This document shows, in pieces, positions 26,640-38,600 of a DNA stretch of 64,000 nucleotides (position 1 is its first letter; each line of letters opens with the position of its first letter). Origin of the DNA: Argentina anserina (lineage: Eukaryota; Streptophyta; Magnoliopsida; Rosales; Rosaceae); assembly GCF_933775445.1 (NCBI RefSeq), contig NC_065873.1, positions 7,316,001 through 7,380,000 of the forward strand, in the 5' to 3' direction. The translations under genes and the position numbers were made by a program. The notes below the pieces were generated by a model. It worked only from the letters and a program-made list of their open reading frames with translations, was not told the DNA's origin and made no database searches.

Positions 26640-27200
26640 TAGTTTTGCAACTCAAGCAGCCTTGGGTGGCGGAGCTAGCGGAGGAGCTGCAACGCTGATG
26701 CCTAAAATCCAAGGCGAGTTAAGAGATTTGAGTGATTAATTACTTTGAATTTGGTGGTGAAGAAGTCGAATTGTTGCAGGAACTTGGAGATCGAATGGCA
26801 CAGAGAGCTTGAAGCTCCGTTAGTGGTGGCTCAATCTCTTAGCCTCGATTGATACCTAAGCTTATGGGTCGTGGTCTCTTCCATATTCATGGATGTGCGA
26901 CGAAAGTAATTCCACAGGGGAGATCGCCAGAGGCGAAGGCTACATGAGTTGCCGTAGGCCTTCGATTTTTGGCTGGTTTTGGTGGGAAGAAAAAGCTATA
27001 TCGAACGGTGGTGGTGGTGATATGCGTGGGTGCCCGTAAAAGAGGGTTATAGGAGTCGAATAGAGAAGAAGGATGGAGGAGGTGTCGGGAAGGAAGAGAG
27101 AGAAAGGGAGAGGCATGCTTTGAGAGGAAAGGAGAAAAGAAATTGGGATTTAGGGTTTCTTAAAATGAGAATTGGGTACAGAGGAGAGGAAGAATAGGAT
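26640..27200 (-). other. leader/promoter-like, GC-richer region inside CACTA
   Basis: On the minus strand this stretch reads as a CT-rich, AAACCCTAAATC-containing leader typical of plant 5' UTRs, followed by moderately GC-rich sequence, unlike the surrounding AT-rich DNA. It may be the transcription start region for the minus-strand fragment at 24731-25409. No start codon could be fixed. Confidence 0.3.
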
Positions 27201-27424
27201 GTGATTGTAGATCGAGTTGAAGACGACCTAAACTTGGTTTGGGTTAGTATATATATTTTTTAATCATTAAAATAAGGTCTATTTCTAAAGAAGAGAAGAC
27301 AAAAACGAAAAAAAGAAAATTTAATTCGGGCAATAAAATTTTTGGGCACGGATTTTAATTTTTTGATTAATTTTTTTTATCACGGTTTATAATTGTGGTG
27401 GCTCATGTTAGAGTTTGGGACACT

Positions 27425-27720
27425 TTTAAAACGTCATAATATATTATTTGCACGACGGTTGATAAACGTCATGAGAATAATTCTTATGACAGTTAACAAA
27501 CGTCATAAAAACACATTCTATGACGTTTTAAAAATGTCATACTTTTAACGACTATCCATAAAACGTCATTACAAACTACTATTTATAATGACGGTTAATA
27601 AACGTTATAAAGATAAGCAGAAATTTAAATCCATGACGTTTGTCTTTTTCAACGTCATGAAAACAACATGTAATGACGTTTTAATAAAAACGTCATAAAA
27701 TTTATGTCATGAAAGGCTAT
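27425..27720. repeat. right subterminal repeat array of CACTA
   Basis: A dozen or more degenerate copies of the ATGACGTTTT / AAAACGTCAT motif in both orientations, ending just before the terminal repeat. Confidence 0.85.
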
Positions 27721-27733
27721 ATTTGTAGTAGTG

Positions 27734-28384
27734 CTGTGTGAGAGTTTGGCGGAGTGTTCTAGTTGTGTGAGAACTTGAATTAAAGCTGTGTGGAGCTGGG
27801 TCAAGCCCAGTGAGAGCTTGTAGAAATAGGTTGTGTGAGAGCTTATTATATAAAGCTGTGTAAGAGTTTTTGTATCTTGATTGTGTGAAAATCAAGTAGA
27901 TAGGACTGAGTGAGAGTTCTATTGATTACATGTATATATAAAGTTTGGGGTTTAGAGTTATTATTGATTGTAATCTGGATATTGAATTGAGAAAGAAATA
28001 ATCACAGTGCGTTCCTTGAATTGAGGTCTTTGCACTGTGATCATACAATTGTCTTTGTGTTTACATTGTGTCCTATCTAATACTTACTTATACGCCATGA
28101 ACAAAGAGCCATAGGATATCTAGACATTACTCATCTACAATCAACAATGAGAGTATGGAATTGACGTCTGCCGTCACAGATTCCGATGGACCTCCAACCC
28201 CTTTCCTAGTCACCATGACTCTATGACATCTTTGATTCCCCTATTTATGGTAAACACGAGATTTAGTCTTGTCGGCCGGTGAAAGTAATTTACTATATGC
28301 TGCCGATGGGGTTATTCTTACACTTTTCATGATTTTTTTGCCTTAGATGTCTTTGTTATTCACGCGACCGGTTAGCTAAACCCC
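27734..28384. other. unassigned, degenerate GTGTGAGAG repeats (possible Copia LTR remnant)
   Basis: At 27734-27920 six or more imperfect copies of a (G)CTGTGTGAGAGCTT-like unit occur with spacing of 20-45 bases. A TATATAAAG follows near 27930, then sequence resembling the 3' half of a plant LTR. No partner LTR, primer site or coding domain was found. Confidence 0.35.
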
Positions 28385-29058
28385 TAAGGGGGTATATTGT
28401 ACATGTAATTAGTTGGAGTTTTAAAAAACTCTATGGAATTCAAAAGTCTAGCTGTATTTAATATATATTTTAAAGTATCAACACAAGTCTAGCCGTCTAG
28501 GTGTATTTAATTAGGATTTTTAAAAATTATTATGGAATCCATGAAAGTCTGGAGGGATTCGATCATGATTTTTTAAAATGAATAGAAGTCTGTGAGTATT
28601 TAAAATATCATTAATAATTATGAAATTATAAGCTCATGGAATCTCATGTACTTTATAGTGTTAATTGTACACACCACAATCCAAAAATTATCTAGCCTCT
28701 ATACCAAAGGTTTTTATAGACTTTTCCATTGACTTTCTCATTGTATTTAAAAATGTTCGCTCCGCCATTTTTTTATATTTTCTTTTTGTCTTTTTATTAC
28801 CCGCCCAATTCTTTTTCTTACGACCCAACATGTTTATTCAACCTATGATCATATGATTGTTTTCTTCTTCTTTATGTTATGTTCTTACCTTGTATCTTTA
28901 TACTTATCAAAACCTCATTCTCATATGTGAACACATGCAGATTCAATGCTAACAATAAAAACAATAACATTCATATAAAAATCAAATAAAAATAATAACA
29001 ATGAAAGAAATACATAAATATAAAGAATAATAATAATCATATCAATGTTGCATGAACA

Positions 29059-31400
29059 TAGGGGTGTAATTAGGCCCAAACGGTTCGGTTTTAGGCTCAA
29101 ACCGAAAACCGAACTGAAATTGAACTTCGGTTCGGTTCGCGGTTCTCTAAAAAAAACTGACTGAATCTAGGGCCCGTCAACGGGCCATGCGGGATTTTGA
29201 GGGCCGGGTCTTGTATAAGAAAAAATATAATATTCTAATTTAAGGGTTTTAAACAATAAAAAATTATTATAAAACATTCTAAAAAAAAGTCACAAATAAA
29301 TTATAGTTTTGAAATATTATTGATCGATACCAATAGATGTGATCGATATATATACTTAGGGACCATGTAAAAATTTCATCCGTTTTGAACATGGTTTAAC
29401 CGTCCGTACCAACGGTCAACCAAAAAAGAGGCGTTTTCACATAATAAAACCTCATTGATCAGGGTTTTGCCAAATAAGTTTCCTCGCTGCGACTACGCAC
29501 GATTGATGACAAAAATTAGGTGATTTCAAATATGTAAACAATTTTCCGCATTCACATCTTGGTAATGGGTCCTCCCTTAGGGCATATTAATGGTGGTTTT
29601 GGTTTACCGGAAATTCCGACGGTCAAACGAGGTCCGAATTGGATGAAATTTTAAAATGATCATTAAATATATATACTGATCACATCAGATGACGTCGATC
29701 AATTCCAAAAAGTTTCCTTCATATAGTCGCTTCATAATGTGATAGTTTTATTATAAAACCTAATATAAAGATTATAATACATTTGTGGACACTTCAGCGA
29801 TCGACAACTCCAGTTCGAAATATGGTCGATCGACAACTCCAGTTCGAAATATGGTCGATCGACACTAGTAGATGTGATCGGTATATATATTTAGAGAACC
29901 CGTAAAAATTTCGTCCGTTTTGGACATGGTTTGACCGTTCGTACCAATGGTTAACTAAAAAAAAGGCGTTTTGACATATTAAAACCCTATTGACCGGGGC
30001 TTTGCCAAATAGATTTCTTCAGTGCACCCACGCACGATAGATAAAAAAAATTAGGTAATTTCATATATGCAAACGGCTTTCGGCGTTCACATATTTGTAA
30101 TAGGTCCTCCCTTAGGGCATATTAGCGGTGTTTTTGATTTACCGAAAATGCTAACGGTCAAACGAGGTCCGAATTGGATGAAATTTTTATAGGGTTACTA
30201 AGTATATATACCGATCCGATCGGCTGGTGTCGATCGATCCTGATGAGTTTCCTTCATATAGCCGCTTCATAATGCGATAGTTTTATTCTAAACCTAATAT
30301 AAAGATTATGATGCATTAGTGGACACTTCGGCGATCGACAACTCCAGTTCGAAATATGGTCGATTGACACAGTAGATGTGATCAATATATATATTTAGGG
30401 AACTCGTAAAAATTTCGTTCATTTTGGACATGGTTTGACCGTTCGTACCAACGATCAACTAAAAAAAAGGCGTTTTGAGATATTAAAATCCTCATTAACC
30501 GGAGCTTTGCCAAATTGGTTTCCTTGGTACGACCGCACATAATTAGTGACAAAAATTAGGTGATTCCAGATATACAAACGACTTTTGGTGTTCACATTTT
30601 GGTAATGGGTCTCTTCCCTTATGACATATTAGTATTGTTTTCGGTTTACCGGGAATTCCGACGGTCAAACGAGGTCCGAATTGGATGAAAATTTTACAGG
30701 GTCACTAAATATATATACCGATCATATCAACTAGTGTCGATCGATCCTGAGAATTTTCCTTCATATAGTTGCTTCATAATGCTATAGTTTCATTCTAAAC
30801 CTAATAAAATATGTATGTATAATATTTTATTATATGGTGGGTTTTCACGGGCCGGGCCTTACGGGGTTAAAATTAATATTGTAGGCAACATAACACTCTC
30901 AATCCTTTATTTACACGACATCTTGAAATTTTATAGATGCGTATATGTAATTACACATCCGCTTATATATATGTGTAAAAATATTTATTCTTATATTATA
31001 TATTAAGACGGATTTAGTAATTACACATCTGCTTATATATATATATATGTATGTTTATTTTAGCAAACTTATTTGAAACATACATATATGGGCCTATATA
31101 TATATATACATAGATGATTATATACATATATAACACTACAAAAGAGAAACATATAATTATATATGATATAAACCTAAAATCACATTAATCAAATCAAATA
31201 TTCGGTAAGATAAACGTAAAACTATATTGTTTTATGAATAGTTCAGTTTTTCAGTTCGATTCAGTTTCTTATGTGCACAAACCGGAAACCAAACCAATTG
31301 ATTCAGTTCGGTTCGGTTTTCTAAATTTCAGTTCGGTTTGTGTTCGATTCGGTTTTTTCGGCTCGATATTCAGTTGTTCGGTTCGGAAGTGCCACCCCTA
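29059..31400. mobile_element. hAT-like non-autonomous element with internal tandem repeats
   Basis: Flanked by the perfect 8-bp duplication CATGAACA (29051-29058 and 31401-31408), the hAT signature length. Termini are TAGGGGTG...CACCCCTA. Subterminal regions are dense in CGGTTCGGTTT / AAACCGAAC motifs in both orientations (29080-29145 and 31235-31385), as in many plant hAT elements. There is no transposase frame. The core (about 29325-30810) is three ~0.5 kb tandem copies. Confidence 0.85.
29325..30810. repeat. three-copy tandem repeat, unit ~0.5 kb
   Basis: The block beginning TAGATGTGATCGATATATAT occurs near 29333, 29871 and 30372. Each copy carries a TGACCGTT...AACGGTCA stem-like segment and the block ACGGTCAAACGAGGTCC. 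Copies differ at many positions, so the array is old. Copy 1 has an extra 29-bp perfect duplication (29799-29827 and 29828-29856). Copy 3 is 3' truncated. Confidence 0.85.
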
Positions 31401-31799
31401 CATGAACAACGACTTCCATTTATTTGGTATCTATTGGTTGATATTTTAAATTTGAAAAGTTTCTTTTATTTTCTTATAAATAATTGAGATTCTCTAATTT
31501 CTTTGTAATAGACACAAACAATAATTTTTCTTAGCATGCATAAAATCTCTATCCAATAGGACTCACATGGTATCAGAGAATCCATAAGGTCAACCTATAT
31601 GCTTGTTTATGAAATCTGTAGAAGTTGTTCATAATGAACTCTGTGGATTTTAATAAATCAATAAAAGTCTGTAATTAAAGTCAATGACTTTAAAGAAATC
31701 AACAGAAATTTATGTAAGTTTGTGGTCTTTTTAAAAAGTCGGTGGACTATTCTGAAAGTCTATGAATTAAAAAAATCCATATACAATACTTCCTCCTAA

Positions 31800-32232
31800 T
31801 TATCAAAAGAAAAAAAAACGAAACCCTGACTCACTGACGTTTATAAACTAAAACTGGACGAATCAAAACAACACCACACAATAATGGAGGGCCTGGAAGA
31901 CCATCGGACCTCAAAACAGAGATAAATAGGAGGTAGCAAACCATCCAACCTCTTCACCCTTTGAATCAGAGTGTATTGAACTGGTATCCAATTCAATTCA
32001 ACCATCCCTCCTTCCAAATACAACTCGAAGTTGTCGTCTTTCACCCTAATTTCAAACCTAGAACCGTTGCCGATGAGGAACCTAGTCTCCACATTGATTG
32101 ATTTGTAAGTTAACTTTTTGTTTGAGCCAAAATATTCATTTTAGAAAATACGAGTTCTGGGCCAATTCCTGTGGCTTAACGCGGTTGAGATCGAGTATCT
32201 TGGAATATACGAAATCTAGGATTAATGGCAGG
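31800..32232. other. unassigned flank
   Basis: Contains an 83-codon minus-strand frame (32092-31841) with reasonable amino-acid composition (for example FEIRVKDDNFELYLEGG) but no recognised family. It may be a gene fragment. The Athila-like element inserted at its right. Confidence 0.35.
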
Positions 32233-32237
32233 ATGTG

Positions 32238-33808
32238 TGATGAATGCTCGATTACTCGACATCAATATTTAACCCTGAACACATCATTAGTAGTATAAAG
32301 CAAGAGGGTATCGTTCACAAACCGGGGATCCAGCCAGGGCTTAGGATCACATCAATTAACACGAATTCATAAAGATTTTAAGGACTGAGATATAAGTTCG
32401 GATTGAATCATAAAAACAGTAAATAAAACCTAAACTAATATATACATGTGATCAACCAACCAACACATTAACAATCACCAAACAACTCATATAAAAGAAA
32501 TTGAACCAAGATCTATGACTCCCTTGATAATCATGCCGAGACTAGTCCATAAACAACTAAGGTTGGATCATGCAATTTAAGTTCCAAATCAGTAACCTGT
32601 ATGCATAGACACTTAACACATTCAAGTCTTGCCACTCGGCTTCATTGAACTCTAACATGTTCATCTTACCATACAATCCCAAAGCCATGCATATCGAATT
32701 CATTAAGTATGTCACCTACTTAACCCCCAATCATGCAATTTCAAAAATCATATAGAAAAGAATAAACATGTTCATAGCATAAGTCTTTAATCCAACAACC
32801 TAAATATCATGCTACAATCGTATACACAACACTTAGAAATCGAAATTGATCATACATAGTACACGGCAGAAACCAAACATAAAATTCATAAAACCAAAAC
32901 ATGGATTCGAATCCTTTATATAAATTGAATCAAGTAGCTATTTCATAGACAAAATTGAAACAAGATTACACTACACAAATCGCAACTCATCCAAGAACAA
33001 GAATAAAACCAAAACCGAATTGAAATAAAGCGTGAATCATGGTTACACTTTATCAATCAATCGATCCTACAAGGTGTAGCCAAGACTTCTAGGGGAATGA
33101 AACCTCTTCTCAATCGTGCTTCAAGGCTATAGATAAAGGTGGAGAATGGTGGAATTTGTTTTAGGATTTCTTGGAAGGGTGAGGGATGAATTCGGCAGAG
33201 CTAGGCTTGTGTTTGTGTGTAAGGCTGATGATCAAAATATGGAGAGGCCGAGCCTCTATATATAGGAGTTTAGGAAGCCTCTTGCCGTCCTATAAGGAAG
33301 TAGAATCCAATTGGGAAGCTGAAATCCTCTTTGTTATGGATTTGATTTATGTACTCCATATCCAACTTGATGTAGAAAACCAAGTCCAATAGGGAGATCA
33401 CCAATAGGGCTGCACGGCAACAATCTTGGTCCAATTAGGAGTAGCTAGGCCGGCCTCCTCTTCTCCTTCTTCAACTCGAATATGATTTCCTTGTTCAACT
33501 AGGAATGCAACTCGGCAACTTTTCTTCCTTTCCAAATATGATTTGTCTTTCCTGAAAAGAAATCGTCGATTAAGGAATAGGAAAGAATGAAAATAGGAAA
33601 GTAGAATCCTAGTCGAGTAAGGAATCCTAGCTCAATAAGGAGTTCTAACACTTGGCACAATTTCATCATCAAATCATCTAAATTCGGTATAGCTCTACTT
33701 GGAACATACATATGACAAATATGAACCTAAAACAACTAAATAAGAAGTAACAAAGCATAAGAATAGGGCATATAAACATTAAGAACGTCACACTTTGTGC
33801 TCCTATCA
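32238..33808 (-). repeat. 3' LTR of the Athila-like element
   Basis: 1571 bp, partner of 41959-43529. Transcription is to the minus strand. Confidence 0.95.
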
Positions 33809-35629
33809 ACAACCCCACACTTAGACTTTGCTAGTCCCTTAGCAAACACTAAAAAGGGAAATCAAAACATAAAACAAAACACAATACACTAAAACTAACG
33901 ACACAACATTCTAATGCCTTCAACATTTTGTCTCAGAGATCTTCAAACTCATAGCATCAAGAATAACACTCAATCAAAATAGATATGATGAATTCAATGG
34001 TTAATAAACATGAGATTTCGTTTAACAAGTAAGACATGGCAGAAACAAAGGTGAAATTAAGCTCAACATGTTCAAAACAAATTCAAATTCAACTCACAAA
34101 GGATATGCACTCCAAATCTTTTCTCTCAAAAACATGGCATATGCTTAAAAGCTTTTGACACACAAGAGTTATGAACACAATGAAATCGCAAACCTCATGA
34201 AAGATACCAATCATATGCACAAATGAACCCAAACCATATGCTTACTCATGAAACAAACTCCACAGATCAAGAGCTACTCATTTTAAGAATCATGCGGATC
34301 TTTAGAAAAGGGTAGGCTTAGGCTCAGCATGGATATATTTTTCAGAATAAAGGAATCACAAAGGTCATCCTCAAGACTTAGCAGAGCAAAGCATCCACGT
34401 TATGTCGCCATACTCCATAAAAAAAGGGTCAAATTTCATCATGTTGGACCCATTCGTCACTTTAAACATTGTGAAAACGAACAAAGGCTAAAATATAACA
34501 TTATTGAGCCTTCAACAAATACATCACAACTCCAAATTCACATAAACAAGATACCATGCCGTGACATCAATCAATCTTTTCATTCATTTTTTTTCTTTCT
34601 TTTCTTGCCGTGTATATATCTTTTTCTCTTCTTTTTCTCACGGCATCATTCATTTTTCTTTCTTTTCATACTCTTTTCACGGCATACATACATACAATAG
34701 CATAATCCCACACTTGAATCAAATCATCACTCCATATTAACATCCAAAATCGGCTCTGCCAAGCCTCAAAGACAAGGTAGAGATATAACTATACTAAGCA
34801 AGGATATAACATGTTGGTAATGAAAGAAAAGGCTTAACGTAGGCTCAAAGGGTTTAACACTAAGGTGTCCCAAACAGGGCTCAAATAGGAAATACGGCTT
34901 TTTGGCTTTAAGTGGTGGAAATCCTAAAAAGATCCAACAATCTTTTTCAAAATCAGAGTATATTATGACATAAAGCTTCGAAAGTTTCACAAAGTAAGTT
35001 CTAGCATTCTCTAGTTCATTGCAAATCTATGGCATATGAATTGATCAAAATAGATGTAATGAGGTTATAAAGCCAAGAAACGATAGAATAAACTCTCCAA
35101 AGAAAAGCACATATATATGGCTCGAATCTCACATAGGTTACATGAATTCAAAACAAGTAAGGAACATGCTCATTCTGTACCTAAGTTTCAAAATCCTCAT
35201 CTACTACATATTCGTACAAAATCTACACATTGATTAACCATCAAATAACAATGAAGTTCATTCCAATATCATGATCATCTATCAACCACAAATTCAAAGA
35301 TCAACTCATCCTAGACAGTTAAAGGCATACATAGGACTCAAAATAAAAACAAAACAACTAAACAACTTAAAAATCGAAAAACAGAACCAAAATGACACTA
35401 AAATTCGAAAATCAAAACAACAAAATTGAAACACATAAACATCAAACAATAGAATACAACGAATGATGTATATCCCACCCCACACTTAAAACTTACATTG
35501 CCCTCAATGTACAATATGATAAGCAACGAAAATTAAACAGAGATAAGGGATAAGAAAATGCAAACACTCGTTGATGGCTCCTTCATTGGCTTAAGTTTAG
35601 AGTCTATAGCCTAGACTATCTCCCAAGCA
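33809..35629. other. Gypsy 3' internal region without env-like frame
   Basis: Between integrase and 3' LTR. Athila elements often carry an env-like frame here; only short frames are present (for example 34766-34990). The + strand shows CT/TTTC-rich blocks with repeated CACGGCAT motifs at 34575-34690. The bases next to the LTR (33809-33822) form the purine tract AGTGTGGGGTTGT on the minus strand. Confidence 0.6.
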
Positions 35630-38600
35630 TCACTTGCTTGCCGTAGGATCAAAGAGAGACGTCTCCTCTACATTATGCACCACAAAATTCTCATAGTACG
35701 GCTTCAAGCGATGTCCATTGACCGTGAATTCCTTATCAATCACAACACCTTTAATCCTGATAGCACCAGAAGGAAAAATGTGAGTAACAACAAACGGTCC
35801 AAGCCACTTAGAACGGAGCTTGCCCGGAAACAATCTAAGTCGAGAATTAAACAAAAGAACTCTCTGCCCAACGACAAAGTGTTTCTTCCTAATCATGCGG
35901 TCATGGAATGTCTTAGTCTTCTCCTTGTAAACCATTGCCGAATCATAGGCCTCATTTCTAATCTCTTCAAGCTCATGCAATTGCAACTTCCTATGTAATC
36001 CGGCCTCATCAATGTCCATGTTAAAATTCTTCACAGCCCACCATGCACGATGTTCAAGCTCCACAGGAAGATGGCACACCTTGCCATAGACTAGTTGAAA
36101 TGGTGACATGCCAAGGGGAGTCTTGTATGCCGTCCTATAGGCCCAAAGAGCATCATCCAATCGTTGAGACCAATCCTTGCGTGATGGTCCAACAGACTTC
36201 TCCAAAATTCTCTTGATCTCACGATTAGATAGCTCCACTTGTCCACTTGTTTGGGGGTGATAAGGCGTAACAACCTTATGCTTGATTCCATACTTCTTCA
36301 ACAACGCCTCAATGGTTCGGTTGCAAAAGTGAGATCCTCCATCACTAATGATAACTCTCGGCATACCAAACCTAGAGAAAATGTTAGAACGAAGGAAATC
36401 TGCAACAACTCAAGAATCATTAGTCCGGGTGGCCTTTGCTTCCACCCATTTCGAAACATAATCCACACAAACGAGTATGTACAAGAAACCATTAGAGCTA
36501 GGAAAAGGTCCCATGAAATCAATACCCCAACAATCAAATATTTCAACATATATAATCGGTGTCATAGGCAGTTGATCTCTAGATCCTAAGTTTCCCATGC
36601 GTTGGCACCTATCACAAGTCATGCAAAAATGATATGCATCTTTAAAAATCGTAGGCCAAAAGAAACCACATTCTAACACCTTGAGAGCAGTCCTACGTGA
36701 CCCAAAATGTCCTCCACAAGATTCAGAATGGCAAAAAGTAAGTATAGAATGGTGTTCATGTTCAGGGACACACCTCCTAATGATTTGATCAACACAATGT
36801 TTCCACAAGTATGGTTCATCCCAAACATAATACTTAGCTAATGCCTTGAGTCTATTCTGTTGAGCATGCGATAAAGTATCCGGAAATTTCTTAGAAACAA
36901 GATAATTGACAATATCAGCATACCATGGCTCACTTACCTCAACTCGAAAGAGTTGCTCATCCGGAAAGCTCTCTTGGATAGCCAAGGGCTCGGCATCTCT
37001 CACCAAACGACTCAAATGATCCACCACAACATTGTCACTTCCCTTCTTGTCCTTGATCTCGAGATCAAACTCTTTGAGTAGAAGAATCCATCGAATCAAT
37101 CTTGGTTTGACATCCTTCTTTGTCATTAAATACTTCAAAGCTGCATGGTCAGTGTAAACAATAACTTTAGATTGAAGTAAGTAAGAACGAAACTTATCTA
37201 GAGCAAAGATCACGGCAAAAAGTTCTTTTTCAGTTGTGGTGTAGTTTTGTTGAGCATCATTGAGTGTTCGTGAGGCATAGTAGATGGCGTAGGGCTGCTT
37301 GTCCTTCCTCTGCCCTAGCACGGCTCCAACTGCATAGTCGGAGGCATCACACATCAACTCAAATGGCAAGGACCAATCCGGCGGTGCCATGATTGGTGCT
37401 GAAGTTAGGAGCTTCTTCAAAGTCTCGAATGCAAGCTTGCAATCATCATCAAAGTGAAAGGGAACGTCCTTTTGAAGCAATGTACTCATCGGTCTCGCAA
37501 TCTTGGAAAAGTCTTTGATAAACCTACGATAGAAACCTGCATGGCCAAGAAACGATCGAACATCCCTCACACTTGTGGGGAGGGGTAAGTGACGCACAAG
37601 ATCTATTTTAGACTTATCAACCTCAATTCCTCTAAATGAAACAATATGGCCTAAGACAATGCCTTGCGTGACCATAAAATGACATTTTTCCCAATTCAAA
37701 ACCAAGTTAGTTTCTTCACAACGTTTGAGCACAAGTTCAACATTTTCTAAACAAGTTTCGAAATCTTCACCATAGACAGAAAAATCATCCATGAAAACTT
37801 CAATTTTAGAACCAATATACTCAGAGAAAATGTGATACATACAACGTTGAAACGTACCTGGGGCGTTGCATAAACCAAAAGGCATGCGACGATAAGCAAA
37901 CGTACCAAAAGGGCATGTGAACGTAGTCTTCTCTTGATCTTCTTCCGCAACACTTATTTGGTTATATCCACTATATCCATCAAGGAAACAATAGAAAGAG
38001 TGACCAGCTAACCTCTCAAGCATTTGATCAATGAATGGCAATGGCATATGGTCCTTCCTTGTTGTAGCATTGAGCTTCCTATAGTCGATACATACTCTAT
38101 GAACGGTCACTGTCCTTTGAGGCACCAACTCGTTGTCTTTGTTCTTCACCACCGTGATGCCTGACTTCTTTGGCACAACTTGAATGGGAGAGATCCACCT
38201 ACTATCCGAGATGGGGTAAATCACACCACAATCGTGCAACTTAGTGATTTCATCCTTTACAACTTGCATCATTGGTGGGTGAAGGCGTCTCTGACCTTCC
38301 TTAGTTGGTTTGGCACCATCTTCTAGCAATATTCGATGCACACACATGGTAGGGCTAATTCCTTTGATGTCGGCTAGGGTCCATCCTATTGCCGTCTTGT
38401 GTCTTTTCAACACTTCAATCAATCTCTTCTCTTGTTCCTCATTGAGTGCAGAAGAAATGATCACGGGCAATGTATCCTCTTCTCCTAAAAATGCATACTT
38501 CAAGTGGTCCGGAAGAACCTTAAGATCAAGCTTTGGAGCTTGCACCACAGAAGGAAGATTTTTGTTAGTAGTTAAGAGAATTAGACTAGGAGAGACAAAG

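Larger units (their letters stand above)
24288..27733. mobile_element. CACTA (En/Spm) transposon, non-autonomous, 3446 bp
   Basis: Terminal inverted repeats are CACTACTACATA at the left and its counterpart TTTGTAGTAGTG at the right. They are flanked by the 3-bp target duplication CTG (24285-24287 and 27734-27736), the CACTA hallmark. Both subterminal regions (24305-24570 and 27425-27720) are packed with direct and inverted copies of an ATGACGTTTT-like motif, the usual transposase-binding arrays. No transposase frame is visible. The interior holds a candidate minus-strand gene fragment and a GC-richer leader-like region (about 26640-27200). Confidence 0.9.
28388..31796. mobile_element. PIF/Harbinger-like (Tourist-type) element, split by a hAT element
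   Basis: The left end GGGGGTATATTGTACATG and the right end (reverse complement GGAGGAAGTATTGTATATGG) form imperfect terminal inverted repeats, flanked by the 3-bp duplication TAA (28385-28387 and 31797-31799), as expected for PIF/Harbinger. Both halves are rich in AAAGTCT/AGACTTT-type motifs. Without the nested 2342-bp hAT-like insert it is about 1.06 kb and has no transposase, so it is non-autonomous. Confidence 0.6.

Noticed and set aside
29325..30810. Tandem units considered as rDNA spacer or centromere satellite
   Set aside because: Only three diverged copies, enclosed by hAT-like termini and a perfect 8-bp duplication.
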